Source of the DNA: Hypoxylon rubiginosum | Lineage: Eukaryota; Ascomycota; Sordariomycetes; Xylariales; Hypoxylaceae | Direction of reading: 5' to 3' | NCBI GenBank assembly: GCA_902806565.1 | Contig: CADCXA010000025.1 | Coordinates: 2,604,001-2,668,000 of the forward strand | Length of the DNA: 64,000 nt | Shown here: piece after piece, positions 11,404-23,000 of the stretch | Numbering within the stretch: position 1 is the stretch's first letter | Layout of the letters: each line of letters begins with the position of its first letter | Notes under the pieces: model-generated | The model's input: the letters and a program-made list of their open reading frames with translations, nothing else | Told to the model about the DNA's origin: nothing | Database searches by the model: none | Program-made: the position numbers and the translations under genes

Positions 11404-14088
11404 CTAGGGAGACTCCGGCCTGGGAGCATCGGCAGCAGCAGCAGCAGTAGCGTCATTTTGTTCATAGACTCCATGCTGCGCAGCCACCCGCCAGAACGGA
11501 TGTCCCCAGAACCCCGCCGCCTCGGGAGCTTCCGCGCCGCGCCGATGCGACTCCTCGAAGATCCGCTTAGTGTTCGCGACGAGGGCCCTCGCGTCCTCGG
11601 CCCCGCCGGCGCGGAGCAGCGCGCGGAGCAGCTCGAGCTGGGTGCTGAGGGCGACGACGCGCCCGGCGTCGCTGAGCCGCCAGTAGATCTCGAGGGCCCT
11701 GGCGGGCCGCCCGGCCACGGAGTACCCCTGGATGACGCGGTCGTAGAAGACGGCGTCGACGTTGTCGTAGTCGAGCAGGAGGCGGCGCGAGAGCAGGGAC
11801 TCGACGGCGTCGAGGTCGGGGCGGCCCTCGCGCGCGAAGAAGTAGTGCTCGACGATCATGGTGTAGATGTGCGGCGACAGCTCGAGGCCCCGGCCCCAGA
11901 GGTGCGCGAGCACGGCCTTGACGGCCTCCCGGGCCCGGTCGCCCAGCCGCAGCAGGCTGTAGACCATCTTGCCGTACGTCTGCAGGTTGACCTCGAGGCC
12001 CGCCGCCCGCATCTCGTCGATGACGCGCGTCACCGTGTTCGCCTGCTCCTCCGTGTCGTCCGGCGCGATCTTGGAGAAGGCCTCGTCCAGGACGATGGTG
12101 AAGGTCGCCTCGTCCGCGCGCACGCCCGTCCGCGTCATGACGCCGAATACCTTTCGCACGTCCTTATCACGCCCGTCGCGGATGAAGCGGCGTAACAGGG
12201 TGTTAAAAGTAAAGATATCAGGCTTGATACCTTGCTTACTGGCCCAGACTAGGAGGATTTCAGCGGTGGACACTTGATTCTGGCGTATGAGGGCCACGAG
12301 GGCGGCGTTGACGGGCTCGACCGTTGGCTTGGCGGCGGTAGCTTTCTCATCTTTCGAGCTTAGATCCCACAGCCTCTTCATTTCTTGCAAGGCCTGGATT
12401 CCGCCCTCGATATCACCAGATTCGATGAGGCCGGACACGCGGGTAGTCCATATCCTCATGTCGAGCTTCATCTTAGAAGCTGCGATTTTCGCCCACACAT
12501 TCTTGATGGCGTTGATATTACGGGCCTTTTTGCAGCCATCGAGCATGGTATTCCATGTTTTTATCGTAGGCCTGAGTCCAACTTTACGCAACGTGTGCAG
12601 CGCCTCTACGGCCCTGTCAGGGTGGTTCATGGCCATGCGGGCGTGAATAAAAGAGTCGAAGAGATCGGGGTGTCTTTGAAGTTCCGTAACCCGTTCTAGA
12701 GGAATATCTGTCGCAGACCCAACAAACTCCTGCCAGAGCTTGTCCACTTCGCTGCTATTACGAGTGTGTTCATAAGCCCGACGGAGACTATTTCCTAGAA
12801 AGTTTGCATCGATCCTCCTCGAGGCAGTCGACGGCGATGATTCGCCGGGTTGCGTGTGAGCGGTCGACGTGGTCATCGACTCAAGTCTATGCTTTAGCTG
12901 TTCCTTGATGACAGGCCATTGGCCCATGACGTAGGTTTCCAGCGCAGGGAAGTTATTCGATACCTCTCTACGTAGGGCAGCATCTCGGAAGTTCACAAAT
13001 GTAATGAGATATGCCATCTTAGCAACGAAGCGCGTTGCGCTCCGTCTGACAACGGGATTGCTTCGTTGGGGATCGAGAAGCAAAGCGTACGTGGCAACGG
13101 CTAGGACAGCTACGGGAGCACCGAGTTGGTTCGGTGGGTATTGGGGGAAAACGCTACTTAAAGCGGCAGGGAAGTTTCCATTGTCCGAGAACCTCTTCAG
13201 CGAGGCTTTATCGACCCTCGGGAACCAGAAACCATCCATCATGTCGTCGTCGGGCGTCACGGGTACACCCCTGGGTAGAGACAAGATCTTCCAGGACTCG
13301 ACAAGATCTGCGAGCATGGCATCACGGGTGGTAAGTTTCTCGTCGTCGACGGCAGATTCCTGCTCCCCAGTGGAAGGTCCTATCTCCACGATACCTTTCA
13401 CCAACTCTCCGATGAGCATAGCCCACCGCTGAGGCTTCATCTCGCCAATATCCACATAGACTCGAAATATTTCGGCAAGTGTAGGTAGAGTAGGGGAACG
13501 TATTGCCTCCTTTTTAGCAGTAACAGCCTTCTCCATTAACCTAGAAACTGTCCTGTAGAAAACCTGGGGTATGGTGGTGTCTGGCTCCCGAAGCATAGGG
13601 TATATGTCGGTCTTGAGGTAAGCATATGCATCTACCACAGAGTCATCCATGTCGACCATACGTTCCAGCTTCCCAATGGCCTGGACGAGGGCCAGGTCCA
13701 GATTGGGATTTGTCGGCGCGGTGTTAGGCGGCGCATCTTTGGCTGCGGTTTGTTCACGAACAATCTGCTGGAACAGGGCATCCACGCGAGCGGAATTCTT
13801 GGCTGGTGCCTTTCTCTGCCTGTTCTGAGACCATTGTTTTTCGGGTGTTTTTACCCGCTCCTTTTTAAATACTTTTCGAATAGTATATGGTTCCGACTGG
13901 CGCGTTACCGGGTCGGCTGGAAGGGGTTTGTTGGATATTCGAGTTGCCGCAACATTGGGGTCATCGGTCCTCGGCGCAGAGGTGGTCGAAAATATAGCTA
14001 CTTGGGCTGGCCGTTGGGAAGAGCGCAACCTGCCTGAAGTCGCTAAGAGGTGGCGACATAGCAGGCAGGTAGACCTAGAGCCTTTCAT
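11404..14088 (-). CDS. Mitochondrial pentatricopeptide-repeat (PPR) protein
   Basis: Single exon, 894 residues from the ATG at 14088; the open frame continues 17 codons further upstream but without an ATG. The first 40 residues (MKGSRSTCLLCRHLLATSGR...) are rich in Arg, Ser and Leu without acids, a typical mitochondrial presequence. PPR units are visible from about residue 480 to 850: an LRPTIKTWNTMLDGCKKA unit, a MKLDMRIWTTRVSGLIESGD unit, a GIKPDIFTFNTLLRRFIRDG unit, a GVRADEATFTIVLDEAFSK unit and others. Such proteins bind specific mitochondrial RNAs and control their stability, processing or translation. Which RNA it serves is not readable here. Fungal relatives are sometimes named after complex I assembly or cox1 translation; I make no such assignment. 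It is divergent from the acid phosphatase gene 636 bases away. Confidence 0.88.
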   Translation of the reverse strand: MKGSRSTCLLCRHLLATSGRLRSSQRPAQVAIFSTTSAPRTDDPNVAATRISNKPLPADPVTRQSEPYTIRKVFKKERVKTPEKQWSQNRQRKAPAKNSARVDALFQQIVREQTAAKDAPPNTAPTNPNLDLALVQAIGKLERMVDMDDSVVDAYAYLKTDIYPMLREPDTTIPQVFYRTVSRLMEKAVTAKKEAIRSPTLPTLAEIFRVYVDIGEMKPQRWAMLIGELVKGIVEIGPSTGEQESAVDDEKLTTRDAMLADLVESWKILSLPRGVPVTPDDDMMDGFWFPRVDKASLKRFSDNGNFPAALSSVFPQYPPNQLGAPVAVLAVATYALLLDPQRSNPVVRRSATRFVAKMAYLITFVNFRDAALRREVSNNFPALETYVMGQWPVIKEQLKHRLESMTTSTAHTQPGESSPSTASRRIDANFLGNSLRRAYEHTRNSSEVDKLWQEFVGSATDIPLERVTELQRHPDLFDSFIHARMAMNHPDRAVEALHTLRKVGLRPTIKTWNTMLDGCKKARNINAIKNVWAKIAASKMKLDMRIWTTRVSGLIESGDIEGGIQALQEMKRLWDLSSKDEKATAAKPTVEPVNAALVALIRQNQVSTAEILLVWASKQGIKPDIFTFNTLLRRFIRDGRDKDVRKVFGVMTRTGVRADEATFTIVLDEAFSKIAPDDTEEQANTVTRVIDEMRAAGLEVNLQTYGKMVYSLLRLGDRAREAVKAVLAHLWGRGLELSPHIYTMIVEHYFFAREGRPDLDAVESLLSRRLLLDYDNVDAVFYDRVIQGYSVAGRPARALEIYWRLSDAGRVVALSTQLELLRALLRAGGAEDARALVANTKRIFEESHRRGAEAPEAAGFWGHPFWRVAAQHGVYEQNDATAAAAADAPRPESP

Positions 14089-14724
14089 AACATATGAAGA
14101 GCGAGACAGGTGTTCGCAATGCTGCAGCTGGAAAGCCAATTCGACTTTGTTGGGAGTCTGAAGATGAAAGGTCAGAAAATTGATTGATACCTAGGTAGGT
14201 TTCTTATCGATCGTGACCTTTGAAAGTACCAAGTACCTACACATAAATTCCGGAAGTTGGTCGGAGATTGGCGGCGTACCGGTATACCGATTTCCAATGG
14301 AGCTTGGGCCAATTAATGCCGAGCCTATAAGTTAGCTTGGTTACGGTTTATAGCCCACTATAACTTTGTTAGCTACCCTGCTACTAAGCTCCTCCTCAAC
14401 CCAACTTCCAAGCTTCCAGGAGTAAAGCAGCTAAGCTACAAAGTAGAGAGACACAGTTACTCAGAAGACAAGGGACACAAAGAGTCGGGATCCTGAGCAT
14501 CTTAGTCTTATAGTCTCCTTTTTATTTCTATATAACCGTATACTTTTCTGAGCCTCATAGCCAGCTTCTATCCCCAGTGTAAATAGTGTCCTGTCCTGTC
14601 CAATTCTTAGCTCTCTCCCCTCTTTCCTCTCCGTCTCTCTTGTCCAAGTGAACCCGCCATCCTCTTCTCTTCTCTAGGTCCTCCCCGTATCTACCTTAAA
14701 AAGGGGAAATAAAATCATAAAACA
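14089..14724. promoter_or_regulatory. Bidirectional promoter region between the PPR and acid phosphatase genes
   Basis: These 636 bases hold the leaders of two divergent genes. An exact TACCTAGGTA palindrome lies at 14188-14197. The phosphatase side (14560-14700) is strongly C/T-rich (CTCTCCCCTCTTTCCTCTCC), as is common for fungal leaders. No gene is visible inside. Confidence 0.5.
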
Positions 14725-16586
14725 ATGACATCCCTCGTCCCCCGCCCGCCGTACACCGACGACGAGCTCCGGGCGCTGTACCCGGCGCGCCTGGAGCTGC
14801 AGCTAGTGCAGATCCTGCTGCGGCACGGGGAGCGCTCGCCCGTCTCGGCCCGGTTCCAGAACGCCGGCCTGCCGGCCTTCTGGCCCTACTGCAGCGCCGT
14901 GCGCCAGCTCAAGTCCGCCGTCCTCGACCGCCACACCGGCCAGTTCTCCACCCTGGAGTGGCGCCGGCGCCTCGAGACCTTCGGCCCCGACGACGAGCCC
15001 GTCCTGGCCGCCGGCCCCAGGGGCGAGCTCGACGCCGTCTGCGACATGGGCATGCTCACGGACAAAGGCCGCGAGACCACGTTCGATCTCGGCACGCGCC
15101 TGCGCGCCCTCTACGTCGATCGCCTGCGCTTCCTGCCGCCCGTCCTGCTCGACGCCGACGCCCTGTACCTGCGCGCGACGCCCATCCCGCGCGCCCTCGA
15201 CTCCGTCCAGGAGACCTTCGCGGGGCTGTACCCGGCCCACACCCGGGCCCCGGCCTTCCCGGCCCCGGCCATCCTGACCCGGGCCCCCGGCGACGAGACC
15301 CTGTTCCCCAACGACGGCAACTGCCGGCGGTTCGCCGCGCTGTCGCGCGCGTTCGCGCAGCGCGCCGCCGACCGCTGGAACGCCACCGACGAGATAGCGT
15401 ACCTGACCAAGCTGTACGGGAAGTGGATGCCCGAGGACGGGTCGCCTCAGCAGCAGCAGCAGCAGCAGCAGCGGGTGGCCGTCGACTCGCGCCCGCGGCT
15501 CAGCGGCATCATGGACACGATCAACTCGACGCTGGCGCACGGGCCCGAGACGCGGCTCCCCCCGGAGTTCTACGACGCCCGGGGCCGGGAGATCGTCGAG
15601 AAGATCGGCGTCGAGGAGTGGTTCGCCGGGTACCGCGAGTCGCGCGAGTACCGCATGCTAGGCATCGGCGGCCTGCTGGGCGACGTCGTGGGCCGCATGG
15701 TCGGCAGCGCGGAGCGGTCGACGGCCGACGGCGAGTACGAGGTGGCGCGGAGGCTCGAGGCCGGCGCCGTGCGGCAAGGGCGCGGCGCTACGCCCGTCCG
15801 GTTTGGCCTCAGCGGCTGCCACGACACGACGCTGGCCGCGGTGCTGGCCAGCCTGGGCGCCTACGAGACCGGGAAATGGCCCCCGTATACGAGCCACATC
15901 GCCATCGAGATGTTCCGAAAGGCGGACGGCGCGTCGTCGTCCCGGCCTACCACCACCGACTCGTCGCCACCACAACGGGGCGCGGCGACGATTCCGCCGA
16001 TAGAGAGCAGCAGCAGCAATGCTAAGCCTGCTACCAAGCCCAGCTGGTTCGGCTCCCTGTTCTCGCGGTCGTCCTCCTCCTCGTCCGCGAAGCCCGGCAG
16101 CCCCCCTCCGGGCATCGGCCGCAAGCGCAGCGACGAGCTGTCGGCCGAGGAGAGGGCCAAGCTGGAGCAGTATTACGTGCGGATACGGTACAACGACGAG
16201 GTCGTCACGGTGCCGGGCTGCAGGGCGCCCGGCAAGCATCTCGACGGCGACGAGAGCTTCTGCACGCTGGTGAGTTTTCCCCCCTTTTCTTTTTATGTCC
16301 GTTAGTCGTTCGGCGGGAAACCCGATATCCCAACCGAAAAGAAAGGGGTAGGGAGCATGGTTTGAGTTTAAGCTATACGAAGCGCTGGATGCCCACATAT
16401 ATAGATATAAGATACAGTTTTAAAGGCTTGATAAAACTAACCACCTCTTCTTCTTCTTTCTCTCTTCGATAGGACGCCTTCAAAGCCATCGTCGACAAGT
16501 TCGTCCCGCAGAACTGGAAGCAGCAGTGCCGAGCCAACGTCCGGGGCCCCGCGTTCCCGGAAAAGCCCGAGCCGGCCGGGTATTAG
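14725..16586 (+). CDS. Histidine acid phosphatase family protein, intracellular
   Basis: Two exons, 14725-16269 and 16473-16586, with a 203-base intron; 552 residues. The family cleaves phosphomonoesters through a phosphohistidine. The N-terminal catalytic motif RHGERSP is at residues 33-39 and the distal HD pair is at residues 366-367 in SGCHDTTL, so both halves of the active site are present. There is no signal peptide, unlike secreted phytases and Pho5-type enzymes; the layout is closer to the intracellular lysophosphatidate phosphatase (ACP6-like) branch. Oddities are a CAG-encoded Gln run near residue 237 and a long Ser/Pro-rich insert (about 395-460, with SWFGSLFSRSSSSSS) between the HD motif and the conserved C-terminus. 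Exon 2 encodes DAFKAIVDKFVPQNWKQQC and the stop. The natural substrate is unknown. Confidence 0.88.
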
Positions 16587-17616
16587 ATGAGAGGAGGAGA
16601 GAGGATGAGAAAATCAGCGCTGCTTACTTGAAGATGGATGGTTCGGGAGGGGAGATAAATAAGATGGCCTCTCCTAAGTAGTATGTTTTGACGCTGCTGC
16701 TGCTCTTTAGCAACGGGCTGAAGTTTCGGAATCATCGAGGACAGAGCGAGAGAAAGAACACTGGCCTTTTGTGGCTGGCTGCTCGGCTGGCTACATTGTC
16801 ATGCTTCTCGAGGCGCAACGAATCTAAGCTTACGCATATAACAAGACTGTATGGTTATGTACCTAGGTAAGTACATGCCTCATACATAAGTTGAGAGTAC
16901 CGGCACATAATAAAAGAGGCGTTAATATGGTTTAACATGGATAATTTCAGCGAAACAGATAATGTAGAATGAATAGCACGTGCAGTTATTACTTTGATTA
17001 AACTGTTTGACACGATATTCGTGAAGTCCGAAGCTACTAATTACCACCTAATGAACTACTCACTCAAAGCAAAACAAGAATGCACGCACAACTTCACTAT
17101 TCACATGATTAATTTAGGGACTAAAAGAGCAGTTTTTGTCTTGTCGTATTATACCCTCCTAACCCTTCTGTTAACCCTTCCTCTAAGGTTGATAGATGTA
17201 CGTGGCGGTAAGAGCTATAGATACTGCAATGCGAATAGCCAGTTGACGACCGAGATCGTGAGCAAGCACATCATCCCTAATTTCCGTCTGTCCTTATTTC
17301 CTCTTCGATAAAAATACCATTCCACTCCCTGCTTCTAATCTCATTTCCAAAGACCAAGCTTCCTCCTCGCATATGCCCTAGTGCTGAAATGGCCCATGGA
17401 CACTGCTATCCTCAATGGCGAAAAGTCGATCAACCAATTTTCTTCTCGGTAGGCTCAATGACTGGGAAAGTTGTTCAAGGGGTTTAAAAAGATAATATGG
17501 GGAAACAGTGAACGCAGAGGTCGAAAGGTGAATGAAGAACGCCCGGAAAAAATCAACGCAACGATTACAACTTATTAGCTTTCCCTGACAGTCGCCTTTG
17601 GAGCCGACTTGTCAAA
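16587..17616. terminator. Intergenic region between convergent genes
   Basis: About 1 kb between the phosphatase stop and the stop of the RNA-binding protein gene. It is AT-leaning, with an exact TACCTAGGTA palindrome at 16860-16869. The open frame at 16994-17311 (+) has no recognisable feature and I do not call it a gene. Confidence 0.5.
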
Positions 17617-20031
17617 TTAGTTAGCAACCTCCTCCTCAACCCAGCCATTCAGACCTCCTTGGATTGCAAGGCCAAGGCCGGAGCCCATGCCACCGAAGCT
17701 TGCCTGGTACTGGTGACCTCTACGTTCTCCCTCCATGGGACCACCAACGGCACTGACGGGACTGTTACCTCCGTTCTCGAAGCCTGGGGCAAAGACCGGG
17801 AGGCTCACAGCTCTGTTATGCTGTCCCCTAGAGTTGCCAGGTGCGAGTAGGCCACCGATGATGGTTGCACCAGAGGCAGAGCCATTTGAAGAGTACCCGT
17901 TAGAGATGCTTGCCGATTGCCCATGGCTGGAAACAGATCCAGGCTGGGAAATATCAAGCGAGAGCTCGTTGGGAGAAGACGCGGCAGTACCGAACAGAGC
18001 CGCCTGTTGAGAAGCCAGCATCTGATGCTGCTGGTGCTGATGTTGCTGGGCCTGGTGAGATACCTGGCTCAGATACATAGTGAGGGGGTTGTTCCCGTTG
18101 GTGAATAAGCTGGCAGACTGGGGGGACGCTGGGTTGGTCGGTGAGTTTCCGCTGCCGCTGCTAATAGGTGGAGGTGAAGCCACACCTTCGCTGCGGGGAG
18201 ACTGAGCTTGCTGCTGTTGCTGCTGCTGCTGAAGCTGTCGGGGCTGGTTTCCACAGCGATCCTTACCAAAGTTGACCTTGAACTTCCTGTACTCCTCTTT
18301 GCTTCGAACCGCCTCGATAGCCTTGATGGCGTTGGCAATGTTGGTAAAGTTGACAAAAGCACAGCTCTTCTCACGGAGAGTGTTAACCAGCTCAATCTCA
18401 CCAAACTCGGAGAAGTCCTGTCTCAACCTCTCTTCGGTCCAAGTCTCGTCCAGGTTGCCGATATACACATTTCGAGACGCACCGCCACTAACGGCCAAGG
18501 CGATTGCCGGTGGGAGCGCTCCCGAGTGCTTTCCCCAACCAATCTTGAGACGACGGTTGTGAATCATTAAGCCTTGCAGGTTGCTCAAGGCATAAAACGA
18601 AGCGGCCGCGGTCGGGTCGATGAAAGTGACAAAGCAGATGTGCTTGTCCGGGATGTATCGAATATGGTGAAGCAGGCCACCTCGTACAACATTGCAAATT
18701 TCCTCAATGGTAGTCTCCGGGTGAATGTTGCCTAGATAGATGGTTCGGTTGCCGAGATTGTTAATCCCACCAGCCGTAGTCGCGACGGCTGCAGCAGCAA
18801 CAGATTGCTGGGCCAGGGCGCTAGAAATCACCTCGCGATCCTGGCCAGTCAACATGTTGGCATACCCTGGAGCAATACCAAGATACTGAGCAGCATTCTG
18901 CTGTTGAGTCTTCGAAACATAAGCACATCGATCCTTGCCGTAATACACGCGGCGGGGCGACTGCCACTTGGGCTCTTGTGGCAGCTGCTGCACAGCCTTC
19001 ATCGCATTGGCGATGGATAAGAAGTGAATAAAGGCGATGTTCTTCTCGCGCACAATCTTGATCGTGTCGACGGCGCCGAATTTTCCAAGGTCCTCACGGA
19101 GCTCTTCTTCCGCAATGTCCTCCGGGAGGTTTCCGAGGTAAACATTTCGAGACGCTCCAGACTGCTGAACAGCTAGTGCGACGGAAGTAGGTACCTGGGA
19201 TGGTTTACCCCAGCCAATCTTGATATCTTGTCCTTTGATGCAAAGTTTCTTCAAGATGGCGTCCGAATGGAAATGAGTAGCAGCGTTGGCATCGAGGAAG
19301 GAAATGAAGGCGCAGTTCTTATCGGGGAGAAGGCGAACTGATTCGATCTGGCCGCTCCTAACATGACCGAGGATCTCTTCGGCAGAAGTGTCCGGAGGGA
19401 TGTTGCCCAAATACACGGTTCTACTCGTTCCTGTAACCATACCGGGGCTCAGCGTGGGCGACTGAGGTTGGATCTGCATCTGCATCTGACCGCCCATATT
19501 GTTGAAGGAGCCATTGGGAGACTGCGGTTGGAAAAACTGCGGAGCACCATAAGTGGAAGGAGACACGATCGAAGGGAAATTCTGGGGCGACAAGCTCTGC
19601 TGAACAGGGCTCGAAATGTTTGCCTGTTGATGTTGGTGCTGGTTGGTGTGCTGGTGACCGTGCTGAAAGGCAGACATGTTCTGAAACTGAGGACTAGCGA
19701 ATGCGGCGGGCGTTCCAGACTGAAAGGGGCTACCGAGAAGCAACTGGGACGGGAGTAGAGGAGTGAACTGCATATCGAAGCCAGTACCCGGGGTCGTCAT
19801 GTCAGGTCCATTATGCACGGGTTGGTGGTTTAGATGCTGCTGCTGCTGGGTGTTGATGGACGGAATATTTCCACGGCGAGGGTGCCTATCAGCAAATCCA
19901 GAGACGTTAGAGGCAAAAGCACCATGGGAGAAACCAGTGTCGCTGTTAGAAGGCTTAGACGTGTGACCGAATCGGTTCGAGTTGGCGGCAGGGCCAGTGG
20001 GGATACCACCGGGCGCTGAGAGATCCTGCAT
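17617..20031 (-). CDS. RNA-binding protein with four RRM domains, Nrd1/Mrn1 type
   Basis: Single exon, 804 residues. Four RRMs are visible by their RNP2 words: TVYLGNIPPD (about residue 203), NVYLGNLPED (about 293), TIYLGNIHPE (about 428) and NVYIGNLDET (about 518), each followed by an RNP1-like segment such as KNCAFISF, KNIAFIHF, KHICFVTF and KSCAFVNF. The paired arrangement, the IKIGWGKPS and LKIGWGKHS ends and the YYGKDRC and NFGKDRC words match fission yeast Nrd1 (which represses differentiation genes and binds myosin light-chain mRNA) and budding yeast Mrn1. The first 200 residues are Gln/Ser/Pro-rich with His-Gln runs; the tail has another Gln run. Upstream codons in the same frame reach a stop without an ATG, so 20031 is the best start. 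It likely acts in mRNA control in stress granules or the cytoplasm, by family. Confidence 0.92.
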   Translation of the reverse strand: MQDLSAPGGIPTGPAANSNRFGHTSKPSNSDTGFSHGAFASNVSGFADRHPRRGNIPSINTQQQQHLNHQPVHNGPDMTTPGTGFDMQFTPLLPSQLLLGSPFQSGTPAAFASPQFQNMSAFQHGHQHTNQHQHQQANISSPVQQSLSPQNFPSIVSPSTYGAPQFFQPQSPNGSFNNMGGQMQMQIQPQSPTLSPGMVTGTSRTVYLGNIPPDTSAEEILGHVRSGQIESVRLLPDKNCAFISFLDANAATHFHSDAILKKLCIKGQDIKIGWGKPSQVPTSVALAVQQSGASRNVYLGNLPEDIAEEELREDLGKFGAVDTIKIVREKNIAFIHFLSIANAMKAVQQLPQEPKWQSPRRVYYGKDRCAYVSKTQQQNAAQYLGIAPGYANMLTGQDREVISSALAQQSVAAAAVATTAGGINNLGNRTIYLGNIHPETTIEEICNVVRGGLLHHIRYIPDKHICFVTFIDPTAAASFYALSNLQGLMIHNRRLKIGWGKHSGALPPAIALAVSGGASRNVYIGNLDETWTEERLRQDFSEFGEIELVNTLREKSCAFVNFTNIANAIKAIEAVRSKEEYRKFKVNFGKDRCGNQPRQLQQQQQQQQAQSPRSEGVASPPPISSGSGNSPTNPASPQSASLFTNGNNPLTMYLSQVSHQAQQHQHQQHQMLASQQAALFGTAASSPNELSLDISQPGSVSSHGQSASISNGYSSNGSASGATIIGGLLAPGNSRGQHNRAVSLPVFAPGFENGGNSPVSAVGGPMEGERRGHQYQASFGGMGSGLGLAIQGGLNGWVEEEVAN

Positions 20032-23000
20032 CCCGAGAAGATGAGGAGGGACCAGGCTGTCCCGCGAGACGTGCGATAGAACCGCCGTTTTGAAAGATTA
20101 GACGTGCCCGGAAAGAGGCACGAAGGCAGAAGTTAAAAGTAGGATCCGAAGTGACGGGATCCTGGTGTTGGAAGCAATGTAGGTATGGATATTACAATGG
20201 TTGTTAGTCAAAGGGGAAAACGAATCAAGTTCGAATTTGTCCAAATAACGGGGTATCTCCAATCGAAGGAAGAGGTTGCTGTAGTCCACCGAGAAATATG
20301 GGATATAGACTATATGCAAAGAGGTCGGTGGTGTCTGGCCGAGATTATGCGCAATAATGGAATCGACGGCACCTAAAAAGGATCGAAGGGAGTGCAATAT
20401 GCTGAAGGTAGTGATATTATCTTGGATTCACCAGCCGAAGACCTTGTTTTTCCAGAGGCGTGCTGTCCTTTGACCCGGGTCGAACAAAGACACGGTGAAG
20501 ATTATCCTCCAAAGCGAGCGAACGGCGGTCTGCCAGAAACGAGTGTCGAAAAAGTTACGAGGCCACAACGCTTTTTTTGTCGTAGGACTCTTGCAATTGG
20601 GCTAAACCGGTAGGATTCGCTGGGGGTGAGATGACTGGCGCAGACGGGGTTAGACCGTGATAAGTTGTGTCCTGTCTCCTGACTCCTGAGCAAAAAGGGA
20701 GGAAAAGCTTGGCGGGTGGTTATAAGAATGCAATATTACGAAAATAGTTATATGAATGAGTGTAGGTAAATGAAGGGTAGAAAGTATCCAAAGGATTGGA
20801 AGACTTCGCGGGAGGAGTAAAAAACGAGATTTGCAAAGAAGGATTGGATAGGTAAGAGAGGGTTTAGAATAAGAGGGCGAAGACGAGGAAGAGGAGTAGA
20901 GGTGGTAAAAGGTGAAGAAGAGAGAGACTGGACTACTGAGGACGAAGTAGTGGTAAAAGGGACCGAAGGAGAAGAGAAGATTGCGAGGTTGCTTGGGAGG
21001 GAAGAGAAGGAGACGGAGACGAGAGAAAACGGACGAAAGTAATTGGACGAACCAGGTTGGTACTGGTTGGTTTTACTGGTCTGACTGGCAACTGGGTGCA
21101 GATTGCCAGTGCCAGTTAATGGCCTTTCCAAAATGGCAAAATGGGGGGCGCTAGTTTTAATGAACCGCCTGCAGCTTGCTAATCCTATTTCGATAGCTGT
21201 CCAGGTGCTTTTAGTATGTACATATGTAGCCAGTTAGCGAGGGAAGCCCGATTTCAGGGTTCAAGGTACCTCTCCCGTACAGTACAGAATTAACAATCAA
21301 CGCCATTTTCATGTACTGTGCGTCAAGTACCCTTTTGATCCCTACCTGCAAGCTGCTTCTAAATAGGGGCATCCAAGTCAGGGACCGCTTCTTTTTTTTT
21401 CCCACGCGTCTCTAAGCGTTACCCCTTTGACGGACTCGCTATATACATGTAGATACCTAGTACCTAGATATATATAATATCTGGAGTATCTGGAAGTTGA
21501 ATTGACTTTTCAATTCATCACATCTTTAGGTAGCATCTGATGTTTAACTTTTTTCAACTGTTCTCAAAGTTCAGCCTCGTTCGAACCGTTTCATTTCAGA
21601 CTTTCTCAATGGTCCAATCCCGAGAGCTTTGTTCGGTCCACTAAGACTTTTAAGTTGGCCCCTCCTTATTCCATTGGTTTATTCCCCATACCTCACAGGT
21701 GTCTACTAATTTGGGATGTCAGTAAAAAGCGACTAAAAGCGCAATCCTCAAGTCGAATCTTGGCTGATATCCTCTCTACTGTCTGTTCTAATTTCTCAAC
21801 TCTCGTCGCCATCAAAATGTAATTCGAATATGCGGCTCAAAAAGGATGCGTTGTCTATGAACACCGCCTATTCATTGATTCACGAGCTAGGTTAGCTGAG
21901 ACCGACAAGGGGCACCGGGGTCTAGATCCAGACACGAGTTACGGATCGACACCGAAAACACTATGCGGATAGGTATCAGGGGAAATATGGTATGTGGAAG
22001 CAATGCATATGTAAATACCTAGTAAGAGCTCAGCATCCAGGTCATGTTAGCATATTCACGCCTATAAAACTACACATTATACCCCCAAACATTAGGATGA
22101 AACGAAATCGTAAATATTTACCTATCTCAGCTTGACTTTCTCAGGACATGGATAAGGTACCAGAAACGATGGAATACGTGAAATCCATGGGTCAAGTAGG
22201 CCTCGTGGGGTCGGACCATAGGCAGCCATCTCGATTTAGGATCCCTCACCCTTAGGACTTGGGACTTGGAACTGACCAGGTTTAGTCTTATCAATTCGTT
22301 GCTTTCTGATAATTCCTCGACATCGACATCGCACGTTGTTCGTCCGTCATGTGCGTCGAGGGGTGCTAGACTAACGCGACTTTCGAGACGATATATTCTC
22401 CGCGTTCAAGGTGTATGCAGGAGATATGTATGTAGGTTATGTATGCCTATGCGCAATCATGCGACATGAAACTTTGAAATCTCATCGTATCATCGTCTTA
22501 CCTCCCCCGCATCGCCTCCTGCAATATTAGGCTTTTCCACGGCAAGAAAAAAGAGAGAGCGTCGTATTTGCCCTTCTTGCATTTTCCCCCCTTGCATAGC
22601 CATGCATTCGCATTCTCCTATTGTAGATCGTGGACCCTTATTAGTCTCCCCCTAAAAAAGCTGCTACAAGGCCAATTGCTAGATAATTCTTGACATTATC
22701 ATAAGATATGGTAACAATTATCTCTATATAAATCTCCCTTTTTTTTTCTCGACCGCTGCTTTGGCCCCGAACCTTTGAGCGGAAACTTCGAAATGCAGCC
22801 AAGAAAAATGCCCCTATTTCCCAGCCCGAAAAAAAATTCCCCAAATTTGTCCCCCTTGCCCCACAAGAGGCGGTCCCTGCGGCGCTACGGCAAGGTACCC
22901 GACGTGCGCAATATTAGCGCGAATGCAGTACCACCACTCTAACAACCGGACGACACCAACGCAGAGATATGGCCTTTTTTCTTCTTCTTGTACCATGTAT

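Noticed and set aside
14803..15540. Long minus-strand open frames opposite the acid phosphatase
   Set aside because: Arg/Gly/Ala-rich shadows of a GC-rich coding exon; the plus frame has the RHGERSP and HD motifs.
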